Positions 10,567 to 22,507 of a DNA stretch of 64,000 nt are shown piece by piece; the stretch's first letter is position 1; each line of letters begins with the position of its first letter. Location: the NCBI RefSeq assembly GCF_902167145.1, contig NC_050102.1, forward strand, positions 14,012,850 to 14,076,849. The letters run 5' to 3'. A program made the position numbers and the translations under genes. The notes beneath the pieces are model-generated. The model made no database searches, was not told where the DNA came from, and saw only the letters and a program-made list of their open reading frames with translations. Origin of the DNA: Zea mays. Its lineage: Eukaryota; Streptophyta; Magnoliopsida; Poales; Poaceae.

Positions 10567-12221
10567 GTGATCCGACCGCAGCAGCAGCAGCAGGCACCCA
10601 ACCGCACCCAATTTCCAGCTCACAGGAGCAATCAACAGCAGCAGCAGTACCGCCAGGCAAATGACAACAGATGCTTCACATGTGGCAACACTGGGCATTA
10701 TGCCAAGAATTGCCCCAGGAACCAACAGAGGCAGGGGCAAAATGTCAATCAGAACCAAGGCAAGAGACAGAGGGTGCAAGTGAGGCAGGGCAGGCTGAAC
10801 TTCACCACCATGACTGACATTCCAGAGGGAGCACCCGTCATGACTGGTATCTTTACAGTTTTGAATTATCCTGCTATTATTCTATTTGATTCTGGTGCAT
10901 CGCATAGTTTTATCAGTGCAAAATTTAGTGCCAAGTGCCAATTGCCTTTTCACCACACCAATGGAGGTATCACAATTTCAACCCCGGGAGGCAGGGTTGC
11001 CACCTACCAAATTAACAAGAATGTGCCTATAAAGTTTGGTAGTCTGATAATTAAAGCCAACCTCCTCATTTTGGGTTTGGAGAGTGTGGATATTATATTG
11101 GGAACTGACTGGTTGACCAGAAATCAGGCTGTGATGGATATTGCGGCTAGAGCCATTGAGGTGCACTCACCAACTTGTGGTGAGACCACACTGTATTTGC
11201 CTGACCAGGGTTGTACCCGATCTTGTGCTTTTGTTATGTTAGAATCCCCAGTGGAAAAGATCCCAGTGGTCCGTGACTACCCGGATGTTTTTCCGGAGGA
11301 ATTGCCAGGGATGCCACCTGACCGAGATATTGAGTTCGCCATCGAATTGCAACCCGGGACTGCTCCTATCTCCAAGAGACCCTATAGGATGCCTCCCGCG
11401 GAATTGGCAGAATTGAAGAAGCAATTGCAAGAGTTGTTGGACAAGGGGTTCATTCGTCCAAGCACTTCACCATGGGGATGTCTAGCACTATTTGTGAAGA
11501 AAAAGGATGAGAGTTTGAGGATGTGTGTTGACTACCGTCCTCTCAATGCGGTGACTATCAAGAACAAATACCCACTGCCCCGCATTGATGTTCTGTTTGA
11601 TCAGTTGGTAGGAGCCAAGGTATTCTCCAAGATAGACCTTCGCTCAGGATATCATCAGATCAAGATCCGTGCCAGCGATATTCCCAAGACGGCTTTCTCT
11701 ACCAGATATGGACTGTATGAGTTTTTGGTGATGTCTTTTGGGCTGACCAATGCCCCGGCTTATTTTATGTACTTGATGAACTCAGTATTCATGCCAGAGT
11801 TAGACAAATTCGTGGTCGTTTTCATTGATGACATTCTGGTTTATTCCAAGAATGAAGCCGAGCACACCAAACACTTGCATACTGTACTTCAGAGACTGCG
11901 TGATCATCAGTTGTATGCTAAGTTGAGTAAGTGTGAGTTCTGGCTGAAGGAGATTAAATTCTTGGGTCACACAATTTCTCAGGATGGGATATCAGTTGAT
12001 CCTGAGAAGGTGCAAGAGGTAATGAATTGGAAACCCCCGACTACAGTGAAGCAAATTCGGAGTTTTCTGGGATTGGCAGGGTATTATCGACGATTTATTC
12101 TGGATTTCTCCAGAATTGCCAAACCAATGACTGAACTGTTGAAGAAGGGAGTCAAATTTGAGTGGGGCCAAAAGTGTGAAGATGCCTTTCATACCTTGAG
12201 GCAACATTTGACAACACCCCA
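10567..12221 (+). pseudogene. pol: Element B zinc knuckle, protease and reverse transcriptase (pol, part 1)
   Basis: Same frame as the second half of gag. In order: CCHC knuckle (about 10672-10713), aspartic protease with [10 protein letters not shown] (about 10882), RT with [15 protein letters not shown] (about 11625) and the catalytic FIDDILVYS (about 11820), then the connection domain. The frame is lost by one missing base near 12215 just before the RNase H catalytic region, and resumes in another frame at 12222. The RT itself is uninterrupted. Confidence 0.88.
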
Positions 12222-14168
12222 GTGCTGGCCCAACCTGACAACACCAAGCCATTTGAAGTTTATTGTGATGCTTCTGGTACCGGATTGGGATGTGTCTTGA
12301 TGCAAGAGAACAGAGTGATTGCTTATGCTTCCCGAGCACTCAGGCCCCATGAGCAGAACTACCCCACTCATGATCTGGAATTGGCAGCTGTGGTGCATGC
12401 TCTTAAGATATGGAGACACTACTTGATGGGGGCTCACTGTAACATCTATACTGATCACAAGAGTCTCAAATACATCTTCACTCAGGCAGATCTGAACATG
12501 AGGCAAAGGAGATGGTTAGAGTTGACCAAGGACTATGATTTGGAGGTGCATTACCACCCAGGGAAGGCCAATGTTGTGGCAGATGCCTTAAGCAGAAAGG
12601 CCCAGTGCAATTGCATGAGCATGGATGTGGGAGTTACCACCCTGTGTGATGAGTTGTGCAGATTGAACCTGGAAGTTGTTTCTTCGGGTGACCTAAGCTA
12701 TATCTCGGTGGAGCCCACGTTGCAAGAGCAGATCATCAGGGCACAGGTTGAGGATAAGGGTGTTCAGGTTATCAAGGATATGATCAAGCAAAAGGCAGAA
12801 AAATACAAGTGTTTCCGACAGGACAGCAAGGGAATTCTATGGTTTGGAGATCGATTGGTTGTTCCCAAGGACCCTGAGCTTAGAAAGAAGATACTAGATG
12901 AAGCTCACCTTTCCAAATTCTCTATGCACCCTGGTAGCAACAAGATGTACCATGATCTCAGATCTCTATATTGGTGGACTAGAATGAAAAGGGAAATTGC
13001 CAAGTACATATCCGAATGTGACACCTGCCGGAGAATTAAAGCCAGTCACTTGAAGGCAGCAGGCCCTTTGCAACCCCTTCCCATACCATCTTGGAAATGG
13101 GAGGACATTTGCATGGACTTCATAGTGGGATTACCCAATACCTCCAGACACCATGATTCTATTTGGGTTATCGTGGACAGATTGACCAAGACTGCTCATT
13201 TCTTACCAGTGCACACCACCCACAAGACAGAGAAGTACGCTGAAATTTATGTTGATCAGATAGTGAGATTGCATGGTATTCCAAAGACCATTATATCTGA
13301 CAGAGGAGCACTGTTTGTGGCACGCTTTTGGGAGAAACTGCAAGAATCACTTGGGACCCAAGTAATCCGAAGCTCAACATATCACCCTCAAACGGATGGC
13401 CAGACAGAAAGGGTGAATCAGATTTTGGAAGACATGTTGCGAGCATGTGCACTACATTATGGAAAGGATTGGGACAAGTGTCTGTCTTTGGCAGAGTTTT
13501 CTTACAATAATAGCTATCAGTCCAGTCTGAAGATGGCACCTTTTGAGGCATTGTATGGGAGAAGGTGTAGGACCCCACTAAATTGGTCTCAAGCAGGAGA
13601 AAGGGAAATTTTTGGGCCAGATTTGGTACTTGAGGCAGAGGCAAAGGTCAGGATCATCAAGAAGAACTTGGAAGCTGCTCAGGCTAGGCAAAAGAGCTAT
13701 CATGACAAGAGGCGGAAGCCTCTACAGTTTGAGGTGGGAGATCATGTCTATCTTAAGGTATCACCCACCAAGGGTGTTCAGAGATTCGGGATCAAGGGCA
13801 AGTTAGCTCCTCGCTACATTGGACCCTATGAGATCAAGGCAAGTTGTGGAACCGTAGCTTACCAATTGGAATTGCCACCCCACATGTCAGCAGTTCACAA
13901 TGTGTTCCATGTATCTCAGCTGCGGAAATGTGTTCGCCTACCCACGGAAGTACTGCCGGAACCAGACATTGAGATAGAACCAGACTTATCCTACCAAGAG
14001 TACCCCGTCAAGGTGCTAGATCAGAAGGAAAGATCAACTCGGGCAAGGTCGGTCAGAATGTATAAGATTCAGTGGAGTCACCATTCAGCAGAAGAAGCTA
14101 CATGGGAGACTGAGGATTTTCTACGCTCTCGCTTCCCCGACTTTCTACCCAAAGGAGTCGGTATGTAA
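12222..14168 (+). pseudogene. pol: Element B RNase H, integrase and chromodomain (pol, part 2)
   Basis: Continues pol after the frameshift. RNase H has [11 protein letters not shown] and TDHKSL. Integrase has an H..H..C..C zinc region (about 12920-13050), then the DDE core with MDFIVGLP (about 13115), SDRGALF (about 13300) and QTERVNQ (about 13405). The C-terminal about 50 residues are a chromodomain (VRMYKIQWSH ... WETEDFL, about 14050-14130), which in this lineage can bind histone marks and steer integration. The frame is open from 12222 to the stop at 14168, but it lacks its own start. Confidence 0.9.
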
Positions 14169-14404
14169 CCCCAAAACCCCACCCCCACCTGCCCTTTGAG
14201 TTCAATTATAAGAAAAACTTAGATAACAAGGATAGTCTAAGTTGTGGAATTAACTTAAAAAGGGCTTCCTTCTGAAGTTGCAAAGAGGATGACATTCGAA
14301 GAGCAGTTAATAAGAGAAACTTAAGTGTAAAGGAAAAACAACACCAGCATACCTTCAAGCACCCTCCAAGGGACTCTACCTAAATCTCGGGACGAGATTT
14401 CCTT

Positions 14405-14418
14405 TAAGGGGGGAGGGC
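14405..14418 (+). other. Element B polypurine tract
   Basis: TTAAGGGGGGAGGGC directly abuts the 3' LTR. The 236 bases between the pol stop and this tract contain no gene. Confidence 0.85.
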
Positions 14419-17400
14419 TGTAACACCCCAGGTGTTACCTTGGCTAGAGCCACCTTGGCACTAGAAGCTGTGATCACAAGGAGTAAAGGCTTAGGGCAAC
14501 ACTTGAGAACTTGGAGACCAAGTGCTGATAAAGTTGCCAATGACATAAGAAGCATTACTCTAATCCTTGCACACTTACTACCTTGGATCAGGGGGGAGAA
14601 GAACCCTAGACCTCTCCTAAACCCTATCTTCCAAAACCCTAGGCAAGGGGGGAAAGAGAGTGAACAAGTAAGCAAAGCATGTGTAACTTTTACCCAAACC
14701 CTAACTAACTTGGTAACCATCAATTAGGGGAGGAAAATGTTGCAAAAAGACCCCTGGAGAAACCCCAATTCAAATCTCCAAGTGGAGAGAGAGCTAGAGC
14801 TCTCTATTTCCCTCTAAGTCAATTTTTAACCCTAACCCAAAGATCAACCGTGTTCACTTTGAAGATGGCGCCAAAACCACTTGGGTTCTATACCAAAAAT
14901 GTGGTATACCACCTAAGGCACCCCCTGGAAAAAGTGGAGACCGAGACTCGGACGTTTGACAGCTCTTGACATCAGTTTTGTCGCAATGTGGGCAGTGAGA
15001 CAAGCCAGATTTGGCGCCCGTCTATCTCCTGATCTAGGGCGTATCCTCCATTGGAACTCACACATGTGAGATAGCCCTAGGTGCCAGGAAGAGGCCTGCG
15101 CCAGATTCATGGCGAGATTCGCACGTTTGCGATCTCTGGAGACGTTTGAACACTGGAAGAAAACACCTCCACGTGTTCGACGCGTTCTGCCCGCGCCAGA
15201 GCACGCTCGCGCGTGCCCCCGCACGCCCAGCGCCGCGCCCGAGCCAAGCCAGCGCCATGGCCCGCGCCCGCGTTATAAAACCCTCCCAGACTTAGATTGT
15301 ACCCTTCCGCGCACCCTCAAACCTCACCGGAGTCGAGCTCGTCGCCGTTTGCCCGTGCGCAGCGAGTCCGCGGCCGCCCACTCCCTCTGCCACCGTAGAC
15401 CGGCCAGTGGAGCCATTCCCAACTCCGTCCAGCCCTCGGAGAAGATTGTGCACACCTCCGTGAGGCTCCCCGAGCGAGGAATCGGAGTTTACTTCGCCGG
15501 AGAGGCCAGTCCACGCTCGCCGGAGCTCTCAACCCCGCCGGAGTACGTGGACCGGGTAAACCACTCCACCATCCTTCGATTCCTTGTGCACACGGTCGCT
15601 ATGTTATCCCGTGAAGCTCACCATGCCCTCGGATTGAACCAGTTCGCCGTGGTTTGGCCGGTATACTCGCCGCCGACGAGGACACCCGCCTGCACGCGTG
15701 GACCGAGCGATTCCGACCATCCCCGACGTCAAGCCGTACCTCGACGTGACCGCCAGAGTCTCCCCGAGCCAACCCCACCCTTCGCCGGACCTCCCTCGCC
15801 GCCGGTAAGCCGCGCCACCCTTTTCTTTCCGCGGTTACTGTTTGCATAAGGGGAAGGACTGCGGGTGAGAGGGAGAGAAGGTCAGGGGGTTTTGTGTAAT
15901 GTCAGAGACACAGGGGAATAGTGGCGCGAGGGTAGATTTGCGAAGGTGGATTTAGTTTAAACCTAGGGACCTCGGTGTAAACTGTTTTTCCAGAAAACCT
16001 TTATTAAATCTGTTTTTAAATTAGACAGAAACTTTGAAAATGCATAACTTCTGTTTAAATCATCCAAATTTGGTCAAACCAATTTTGTCAGATTCTAAAT
16101 AATGTAACCTACTTAAGAAAAATATAAAACCCCCTATGTACTGTAGAAAACTTTAAAGCTCTGATTTAATTATAGTTTTGACCAAAAGCTTAATAATAGG
16201 GCCAAAATTAGTTGCACTATTTGACTGGGGTTAGAAAAATTTTGAGAAGTTTATATATACCTACTAAACCAAATAAAAATGTTAAACCTCTCTGTCCACT
16301 CCATTTAAATTAGTTTTACCCCTTATTCTATAATATGCTTAAGGATAAGAAAAATAGAAAATATAATTTAATTAATGAACCAGAGAGTACCTCTATTTTT
16401 GTTAGGTTACTTATTCAATATAGTTCACTGGAAAAATATATCATACCATGTCTTAGTGTAAAATAAGTAAGATCCCTTTTGTTTTAATAAAACAAGTGAA
16501 ACTTAGAAAAACTCTACAAAAATAACCCCAAGGTAAAAACACCCCCACCCTTGGGATAACTAATGTTTTATTAATGAGAACTTAGGAAAAATATGAAATC
16601 TGCTGTTTGACATTTTTCAAATAATAATGTAGTAGAAAGTGCCTTTTTGACATTAAACTTAAGAAAATCATAACTAAATAACCACCCCTTAGTTTTCTGT
16701 GATTTTTAGCACAGAAGCCTATTATTACTATTGGATGCCAGCAAAAAATAACCTTTAGGACAGAACCCACCCCTAACTAAGAGATGTAGTGTAAAGTGGC
16801 CCATTTTTGCATAACTCTTGTCATTTTTGTTTAGAGCATAGCTTTTGTACTTTAAGCCTCAAATCCTTAAAACAAGTTAGAATAGCAAATGACAACCCAC
16901 TGTAATTTTTACAGAATTTTTGGAAATTATTAAAACACTGTCGTAGTTCAAACCTACACTAGAAACCCTAAATGGAAATTAGAGAAAGGAAAAGGAATAA
17001 TGGAAATTAATGTCGTCCTAAAACCCTTATAAAATTGTCCACTGAAATCTATAAAGACAATACCAATCCACTATGTTATCCTAAAAGAAAACCTAAGCCT
17101 AAAAGGTAATAAGTCTATGTATATATATATACCACTAGAAGCCCCACATAACCAGGAAACCCTAAGTTAATTCTTGACTTAGTTTCTTTAGCTTAATGTT
17201 CTTAAATCTTGCATAATCATGACATGCATGTTCATTGCATTTCGATAGACTGTAATCTTGCTGACGGAGAGTACATCCTCGTGCCGGAGCAAGGAGCTGC
17301 TCAGGAGGTAGCCCCCGATCCAGCACCCGAGCCTGCACCAGAGGACCTGTCTGCCACTGCTTTGGAAGGCAAGCCCCAGTTTTATGCATAACCTATTATT

Positions 17401-18320
17401 TATGCTATTTTACTTCACTTAATGATTGTAGGATTGATTGTGCACTTAGGTGTAGGAATTGTTTGAAACCCTAGTTGCATGATCTCAGGAATCCTTTTGA
17501 GATGAATACTAGTATGACAGGTCGAGTAGTTGCTTTATTTAATTAGGATCTCGGTAGAAGACGAGTGATTTTTCTAGCACTCGCGCGAGATCAGGAAATT
17601 GATTGTACCCACTTTCACACTGTCATGATACTAATTGGTGGATAACAATTCATGGGGATTGGTTGTTCACGAGATGGAAAATGGAATAAGGATTAACGTG
17701 CGGATACCTGTGTCAAGCGTTTGAACGTACTAAACACATACCGAGAAATATGGTAAATCGGTAAGCCTAGTACCTGAGTGAACCTGCCCGCAGACATATC
17801 CCCTCACGCGACCTCAGACGAGGTCTCCCATTCCAGTTATGGTGGGTACAAGTGCGGTCACTGCACGACGGCCACTCGGGGTCAGTGGGGCATTGTACGC
17901 CAAGGCGGTGAGCCCTGATCTGTTGCCAGGGAATCGATGGGGACGGTTGATGTGTGTGGGGACGGAGTGCCCCTACATGTCGTGTGTTTAGGTTTACCTT
18001 GCAAGGATAAAAACTCGATTCGAATCGTCTGCTTCTCGCAGCTAATGAGACTGCTTGATCCATTGTACTGCATTGAGTAATAAGTGGAAGTATGATGAGT
18101 TGAGATAAGATGTTGATTGCTAATAATGCTTGCTACCATGTATGAGTAGATAGTCCACTTTTAGCCTTAAGAGAGTCACACTTAATTTTGACTAAGTTAA
18201 ACTCTTGATTTAGAAACTCAGCTAGTGCTTTTGGCAACCAAACCCCATAGCCAAACAGCTGCATGTCTAGAGGTAGAGGAGTAGACTCCTCACACTGGGT
18301 AAGTCTAGCTGAGTATTAGT
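14419..18320 (+). repeat. Element B 3' LTR, left portion
   Basis: Matches 3822-7702 of the 5' LTR with scattered substitutions and a 30-bp insertion near 16866-16895. It stops where element C is inserted and continues at 32333-32791. Confidence 0.93.
18316..18320. repeat. Target site duplication of element C (left)
   Basis: TTAGT, repeated at 32328-32332. Comparison with the uninterrupted LTR at 7690-7705 shows a single TTAGT there. Confidence 0.95.
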
Positions 18321-20058
18321 TGTCGGCGTTTCGAGACAGGGGGGTCCCTAAGCCGACGAGTGAGTGTGCTGCGTGCCCCAGCCCAGATGGGTCGAGCGCG
18401 TGGGCGAGCGCGAAGGGGGGAGAGGCGAGGCGGCCGGAGCCGAGCGTGAGAGAGGTGGAAGTCCCGCGGCCTTCGTGTTCGTCCCGCGCCCAGGTCAGCT
18501 GCGCTTGCAGTAGGGGGGTTACAAGCGTCCACGCGGGTGAGGGAAGCGAGCGGCCCCAAGAGAGCGCCTGTCCCGTCCTCGGTCCCGCGCGGCCAACCTT
18601 CTCTGAGAAGGCCCTGGTCCTTCCTTTTATAGTCGTAAGGAGAGGATCCAGGTGTACAATGGGGATGTAGCAGAGTGCTACGTGTCTAGCGGAGGGAGAG
18701 CTAGCGCCCTAGGTACATGCCAATGTGGCAGCCGGAGAGATCTGGGCACCCTGCTGGCGTGATGTCGTGACTGTTGGAGGTGCGGCGGAGCCTGATGGAG
18801 GGACAGCTGTTGGAGCGGTCGAGTCCCTGCTGACGTTGTCCTGCTTCCGTAAGAGAGCTAGGGGCCGCCGTCGTCATAGAGCTTGTGGAGCGCCATCATT
18901 GCCTCTCTGGCGGAGCTGGCCGGATGAGACGCCGGTCTTGTTCTCCGTGACCCGAGTCGATTCGGGGTGGGATGATGATGGCGCCTCCTGTTGACGTGGC
19001 GGTCTATGCCCTAGGCAGGGCGACGTGGGGTTTCCTCCGAAGCCGAGGTTGAGTCTGCCTTCTGTTGCCGTGGCCGAGCCCGAGCCAAGGGGTCGGTCGA
19101 GGCGGAAGTCGTTCGGCCGAGGCCAGGGCGGAGTCCAAGCCCTGGGGTCGGGCGAGGCGGAGTTTCGTCGTCTTCCGGGTCTTAGCCCGAGTCCGAGCCC
19201 TGGGGTCGGGCGGAGCGGAGTTCGCCGTCTTCCGGGTCTTAGCCCGAGTCCGAGCCCTGGGGTCGGGCGGAGCGGAGTTCGCCGTCTTCCGGGTCTTAGC
19301 CCGAGTCCGAGCCCTGGGGTCGGGCGGAGCGGAGTTCGCCGTCTTCCGGGTCTTAGCCCGAGTCCGAGCCCTGGGGTCGGGCGGAGCGGAGTTCGCCGTC
19401 TTCCGGGTCTTAGCCCGAGTCCGAGCCCTGGGGTCGGGCGGAGCGGAGTTCGCCGTCTTCCGGGTCTTAGCCCGAGTCCGAGCCCTGGGGTCGGGCGGAG
19501 CGGAGTTCGCCGTCTTCCGGGTCTTAGCCCGAGTCCGAGCCCTGGGGTCGGGCGGAGCGGAGTTCGCCGTGGCGCCTTTGGCGAGGCCTGACTGCCTGTC
19601 AGACTTACTCTGTCGAGTGGCGCTGCAGTCGGAGTGGCGCAGGCGGCGCTGTCCTTCTGTCAGACTGGCCAGTGGAGCGGTGGGGTGACGGCGGTCACCT
19701 CGGCTCTGCCGGAGGCGCGTGTCAGGATAGAGGTGTCAGGCCTCCTGTGCGTTAAATGCCCCTGCAATTTGGTCAGTCGGTGTGGTGATTTAGTCAAGGT
19801 TGCTTCTGAGCGAAGCCAAGGCCTTGGGCGAGCCGGTGATGTGTCCGCCATAAAAAGGGGGCCTCGGGCGAGACGGAAGTCTCTCGAGGTCGGCTGCCTT
19901 CGGCCGAGGCTAGGCTCGGGTGAAGCGTGATCGAGTCACTCGTGTGGACTGATCCCTGACTTAATCATGCCCATCAGGCCTTTGCAGCTTTATGCTGATG
20001 GGGGTTACCAGCTGAGAATTAGGCGTCTTGAGGGTACCCCTAATTATGGTCCCCGACA
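18321..20058 (-). repeat. Element C 3' LTR (1738 bp)
   Basis: TG...CA ends. It contains seven 57-bp tandem units at 19172-19570. The minus-strand TATA box matches the one in the 5' LTR. Confidence 0.94.
19172..19570. repeat. 57-bp tandem repeat, 7 copies, in LTR of C
   Basis: Seven near-identical 57-base units give open frames of a 19-residue repeat on several frames; these are not genes. The other LTR of C has six units (31498-31839), D has seven in each LTR and E has six. Confidence 0.95.
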
Positions 20059-20075
20059 GTAGCCCCCGAGCCTCG
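20059..20075 (-). other. Element C polypurine tract
   Basis: On the minus strand GAGGCTCGGGGGCTAC abuts the 3' LTR, identical to that of element D. Confidence 0.8.
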
Positions 20076-21835
20076 AAGGGAGTGTTAGCACTCGCTTGGA
20101 GGCTTTTGTCGCACTTTTTTGCAAGGGGACCAGCCTTTCTCGGTTGCATTTCGTTCCGGTGGGTGCGCGCGAGCGCACCCGCCGGGTGTAGCCCCCGAGG
20201 CCTCGGAGGAGTGGTTACACTCCTTCGAGGTCTTAATACTTTGGCTGGTCTGGTTGTTCCCTCATGCGAACTGGCCGTAGCCCGGGTGCACGGTCGGGGC
20301 CCAAGCTCTCGGGCTGGTATGTTGACGCTGTCAACGATTTGGCCGGAGCCGGTTTTTGCGAGAGCAGCCCCCGAGCCTCTGCACAGGGCGAGAGGACGAT
20401 CAGGGACAGACTCGGCTTTTTACATACGCCCCTTCGTCGCCTTTCCGCAAGGAGGAGGGGGGGAGTGCGCCATGTTACCCTCGATGGGCACCGAACATGG
20501 TGTCTCCGGTGAGCTGCAAGCGGGTAATCCGAGTGGACGTCCGTGCCCCGTTCGTTGGGGGTCGGCTAGGGGCCCAGAGGCACGCCCAAAAGTACCTGCG
20601 GGTGATTTGCCGGACCCGGTCCCCTGGCGACGGGGTCCGAGGACTCGATGCCTCCCTCCGATGGGATTCCGTTACAAGATCGTTCCCACTGGTCTCGGAA
20701 ATGTCCTAGGGTACCTCGGGAGCGCAGCCCGAGCCTCGGTTATGTATCGAACGTACCCCTGGTCATCCCTCGCTCGGTGTCTGAGGCGACTGTGAACCCT
20801 TCGGGGGCCAGCCTTCGAACCCCTGATCAGTAATGGGCGCGGAGCCCGAGTAGCCTGAGGCGGCCATGAAGCCCTTCGGGGGGCTGGCCTTCGAACCCCT
20901 GACCAGTAGTGGGTGTCGGTCCCACGCGATCTGAGGCGACTGTTGAACCCTCGGGGGGCCAGCCTTCGAACCCCTGATCAGTAATGGGGGGCTCGGAGCC
21001 CGGTTCCTTCGCGGAGAAGGATCCCTTTCGGGGTATCCCCTTTCCCGGTCCCTGTTGGAAGAGATAGAGAAAGAGGAAAACGGAAAAGGATACGAAATCG
21101 GACGACGTGGCGTACCTTTTCTGACGCGGTTATTACGGCGAAGGTGAAGCGTCGCGCGCTCCTCCTGCCAGAAGCGCCGCGTGTCTCGCCGCGGAGTTAA
21201 TGCGACGGGGTGAGTGGTTGGCGGGGCGGCCGTTGCGCGCGTGCGATCCGTTCGAGGAATGGGTCACGGGTGCACCGTCTTCACGCCGTGAGAGGAGGCT
21301 CCCTTGCTGTCTCAGGATGGGACGTGAGCCTGGCTGACGACGTGACTGCTGTGCCCGCCCGCCTGCCACCGCTATTACTGCTGGCCCACTTTCGGTCGCT
21401 TTGACCGACGCGCCAGTCTGGCGCTGTTGGGTCGCCTCGAGTCGTGGCACAGGCTTCGCAACCGAAGAGGCGCGATGGTGGCACAAGTGGCGGTGCGGTT
21501 GCTTGCATGCAGCAACTGGCGTGCCGGTTGCTCGACGCGTGGGCCTGGGTTCCAGGCTGGCGTGTCAGAAGTCGGAGAAGCGCGTCCATCTGGCGCGGTT
21601 GCATGCCGCCTGCATGGCTGCCCGCCCCTTCCGCCCGTTGGTCTGGGCGAAAATGGGGGGTCGCCTGTAACCGCTGGACGGTCGTGCGCACCATGCGCGG
21701 CGGTTTGGCTTCTTCTGCCCTGAGCCGGCTTGCATGACATGCGGGACCCAGCCCCCGAGTCGTAGGGGAGGGCCTTGGAGCGTGTTGGAGAAGACTCGGC
21801 CCGCGGCGCTTGGGGGCGCACGTAGGGGGAGTTGC
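20076..21835 (-). other. Element C 3' tail, distal part
   Basis: GC-rich non-coding DNA between the antisense ORF and the PPT. It holds three imperfect repeats of about 75-85 bp around 20785-20993 containing GGTTCGAA-type words, and a GTTGACxxxGTCAAC inverted repeat near 20319. Several frames are open by composition only. It corresponds to 47262-49293 in element D, which carries an extra 271-bp duplication. Confidence 0.6.
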
Positions 21836-22507
21836 CTTTAAAAGGAGGGAGGCTCCCTTCGTAAGGCAACCATGTCTTCTTCCTCCCTTAAGCGTCGGGT
21901 CTTCCCGTCTTCCAAGCCCCCGGATGGGGGGTATCCGCCGCCTTTCCGCCTCCTCGTTGGAGGAACGCAACTCCATGGGAGTTGGTACCTCTCAGCCATC
22001 GTTCGGCTTCAAGGATTTTCATCAGCCGGCCCGGCCGTACCCCCATGCCGACGATCACCCAGGATGGTGACTGTCGGTTTCTGGGTGGGGAAGAGCAAGC
22101 CAGGCTGCGATCTTGGTCCCACCCTCAGCTTCAAGGATGTTCATCATCCCCGCTGGGGCGGGAGCCACGCTGAGCCGGCGCTCTACCTTCCGCGTGGGTC
22201 CGCGGGTCGCCCTTTCCCGTGGCGCTTGGGGGTAGAGGCGTTCGCTGGCCCTGCGGACGGCGCAGACTTCGATAACGTGGGGCTGAACGACGGCGAGCGT
22301 CGTCACCTCCAGCGTGTCGGAGTCGTCGGCCGGGCTTCCGGCGGCCCCTCCTGCCGGAGGGCGGCCGCTGCATCGTGTGCACGGGAGGACCACCCAGGGT
22401 TCCGCGCGCCATTAGGGCGGCGTTCGTGTTCTGGGGTGGTCCTGCTTTTGCACTGGGACGGCGCCCTTGCACAGAGGCCGGCGCCCCACTCATCTGGGAG
22501 GATTTGA
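21836..22507 (+). CDS. Antisense ORF in element C 3' tail, with TATA-like box
   Basis: The ATG is at 21872 and the stop at 22505-22507 (211 codons), on the strand opposite to gag-pol. TTTAAAAGG near 21837 is a plausible TATA box 30-35 bases before the ATG, and a similar arrangement is present in D. The product starts MSSSSLKRR, is Pro/Arg/Ser-rich, and matches no family I recognise. It aligns without gaps for about 100 residues with the shorter frame in D, although the DNA there is strongly diverged beyond residue 50. A CTTCAAGGAT(T/G)TTCATCA word is repeated about 120 bases apart. Antisense ORFs are known in other Tat elements. Expression is unproven. Confidence 0.4.

Noticed and set aside
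19025..19591. 188-207-codon frames made of a 19-residue repeat in the Huck-like LTRs
   Set aside because: They are products of the 57-bp tandem array, which is open in several frames at once and lies upstream of the LTR TATA box.
21133..21976. Overlapping long minus-strand frames (117-231 codons) in the tail of C, mirrored in D
   Set aside because: Several frames on both strands are open together in the same GC-rich 0.8 kb; only the ATG after the TATA-like box has extra support.
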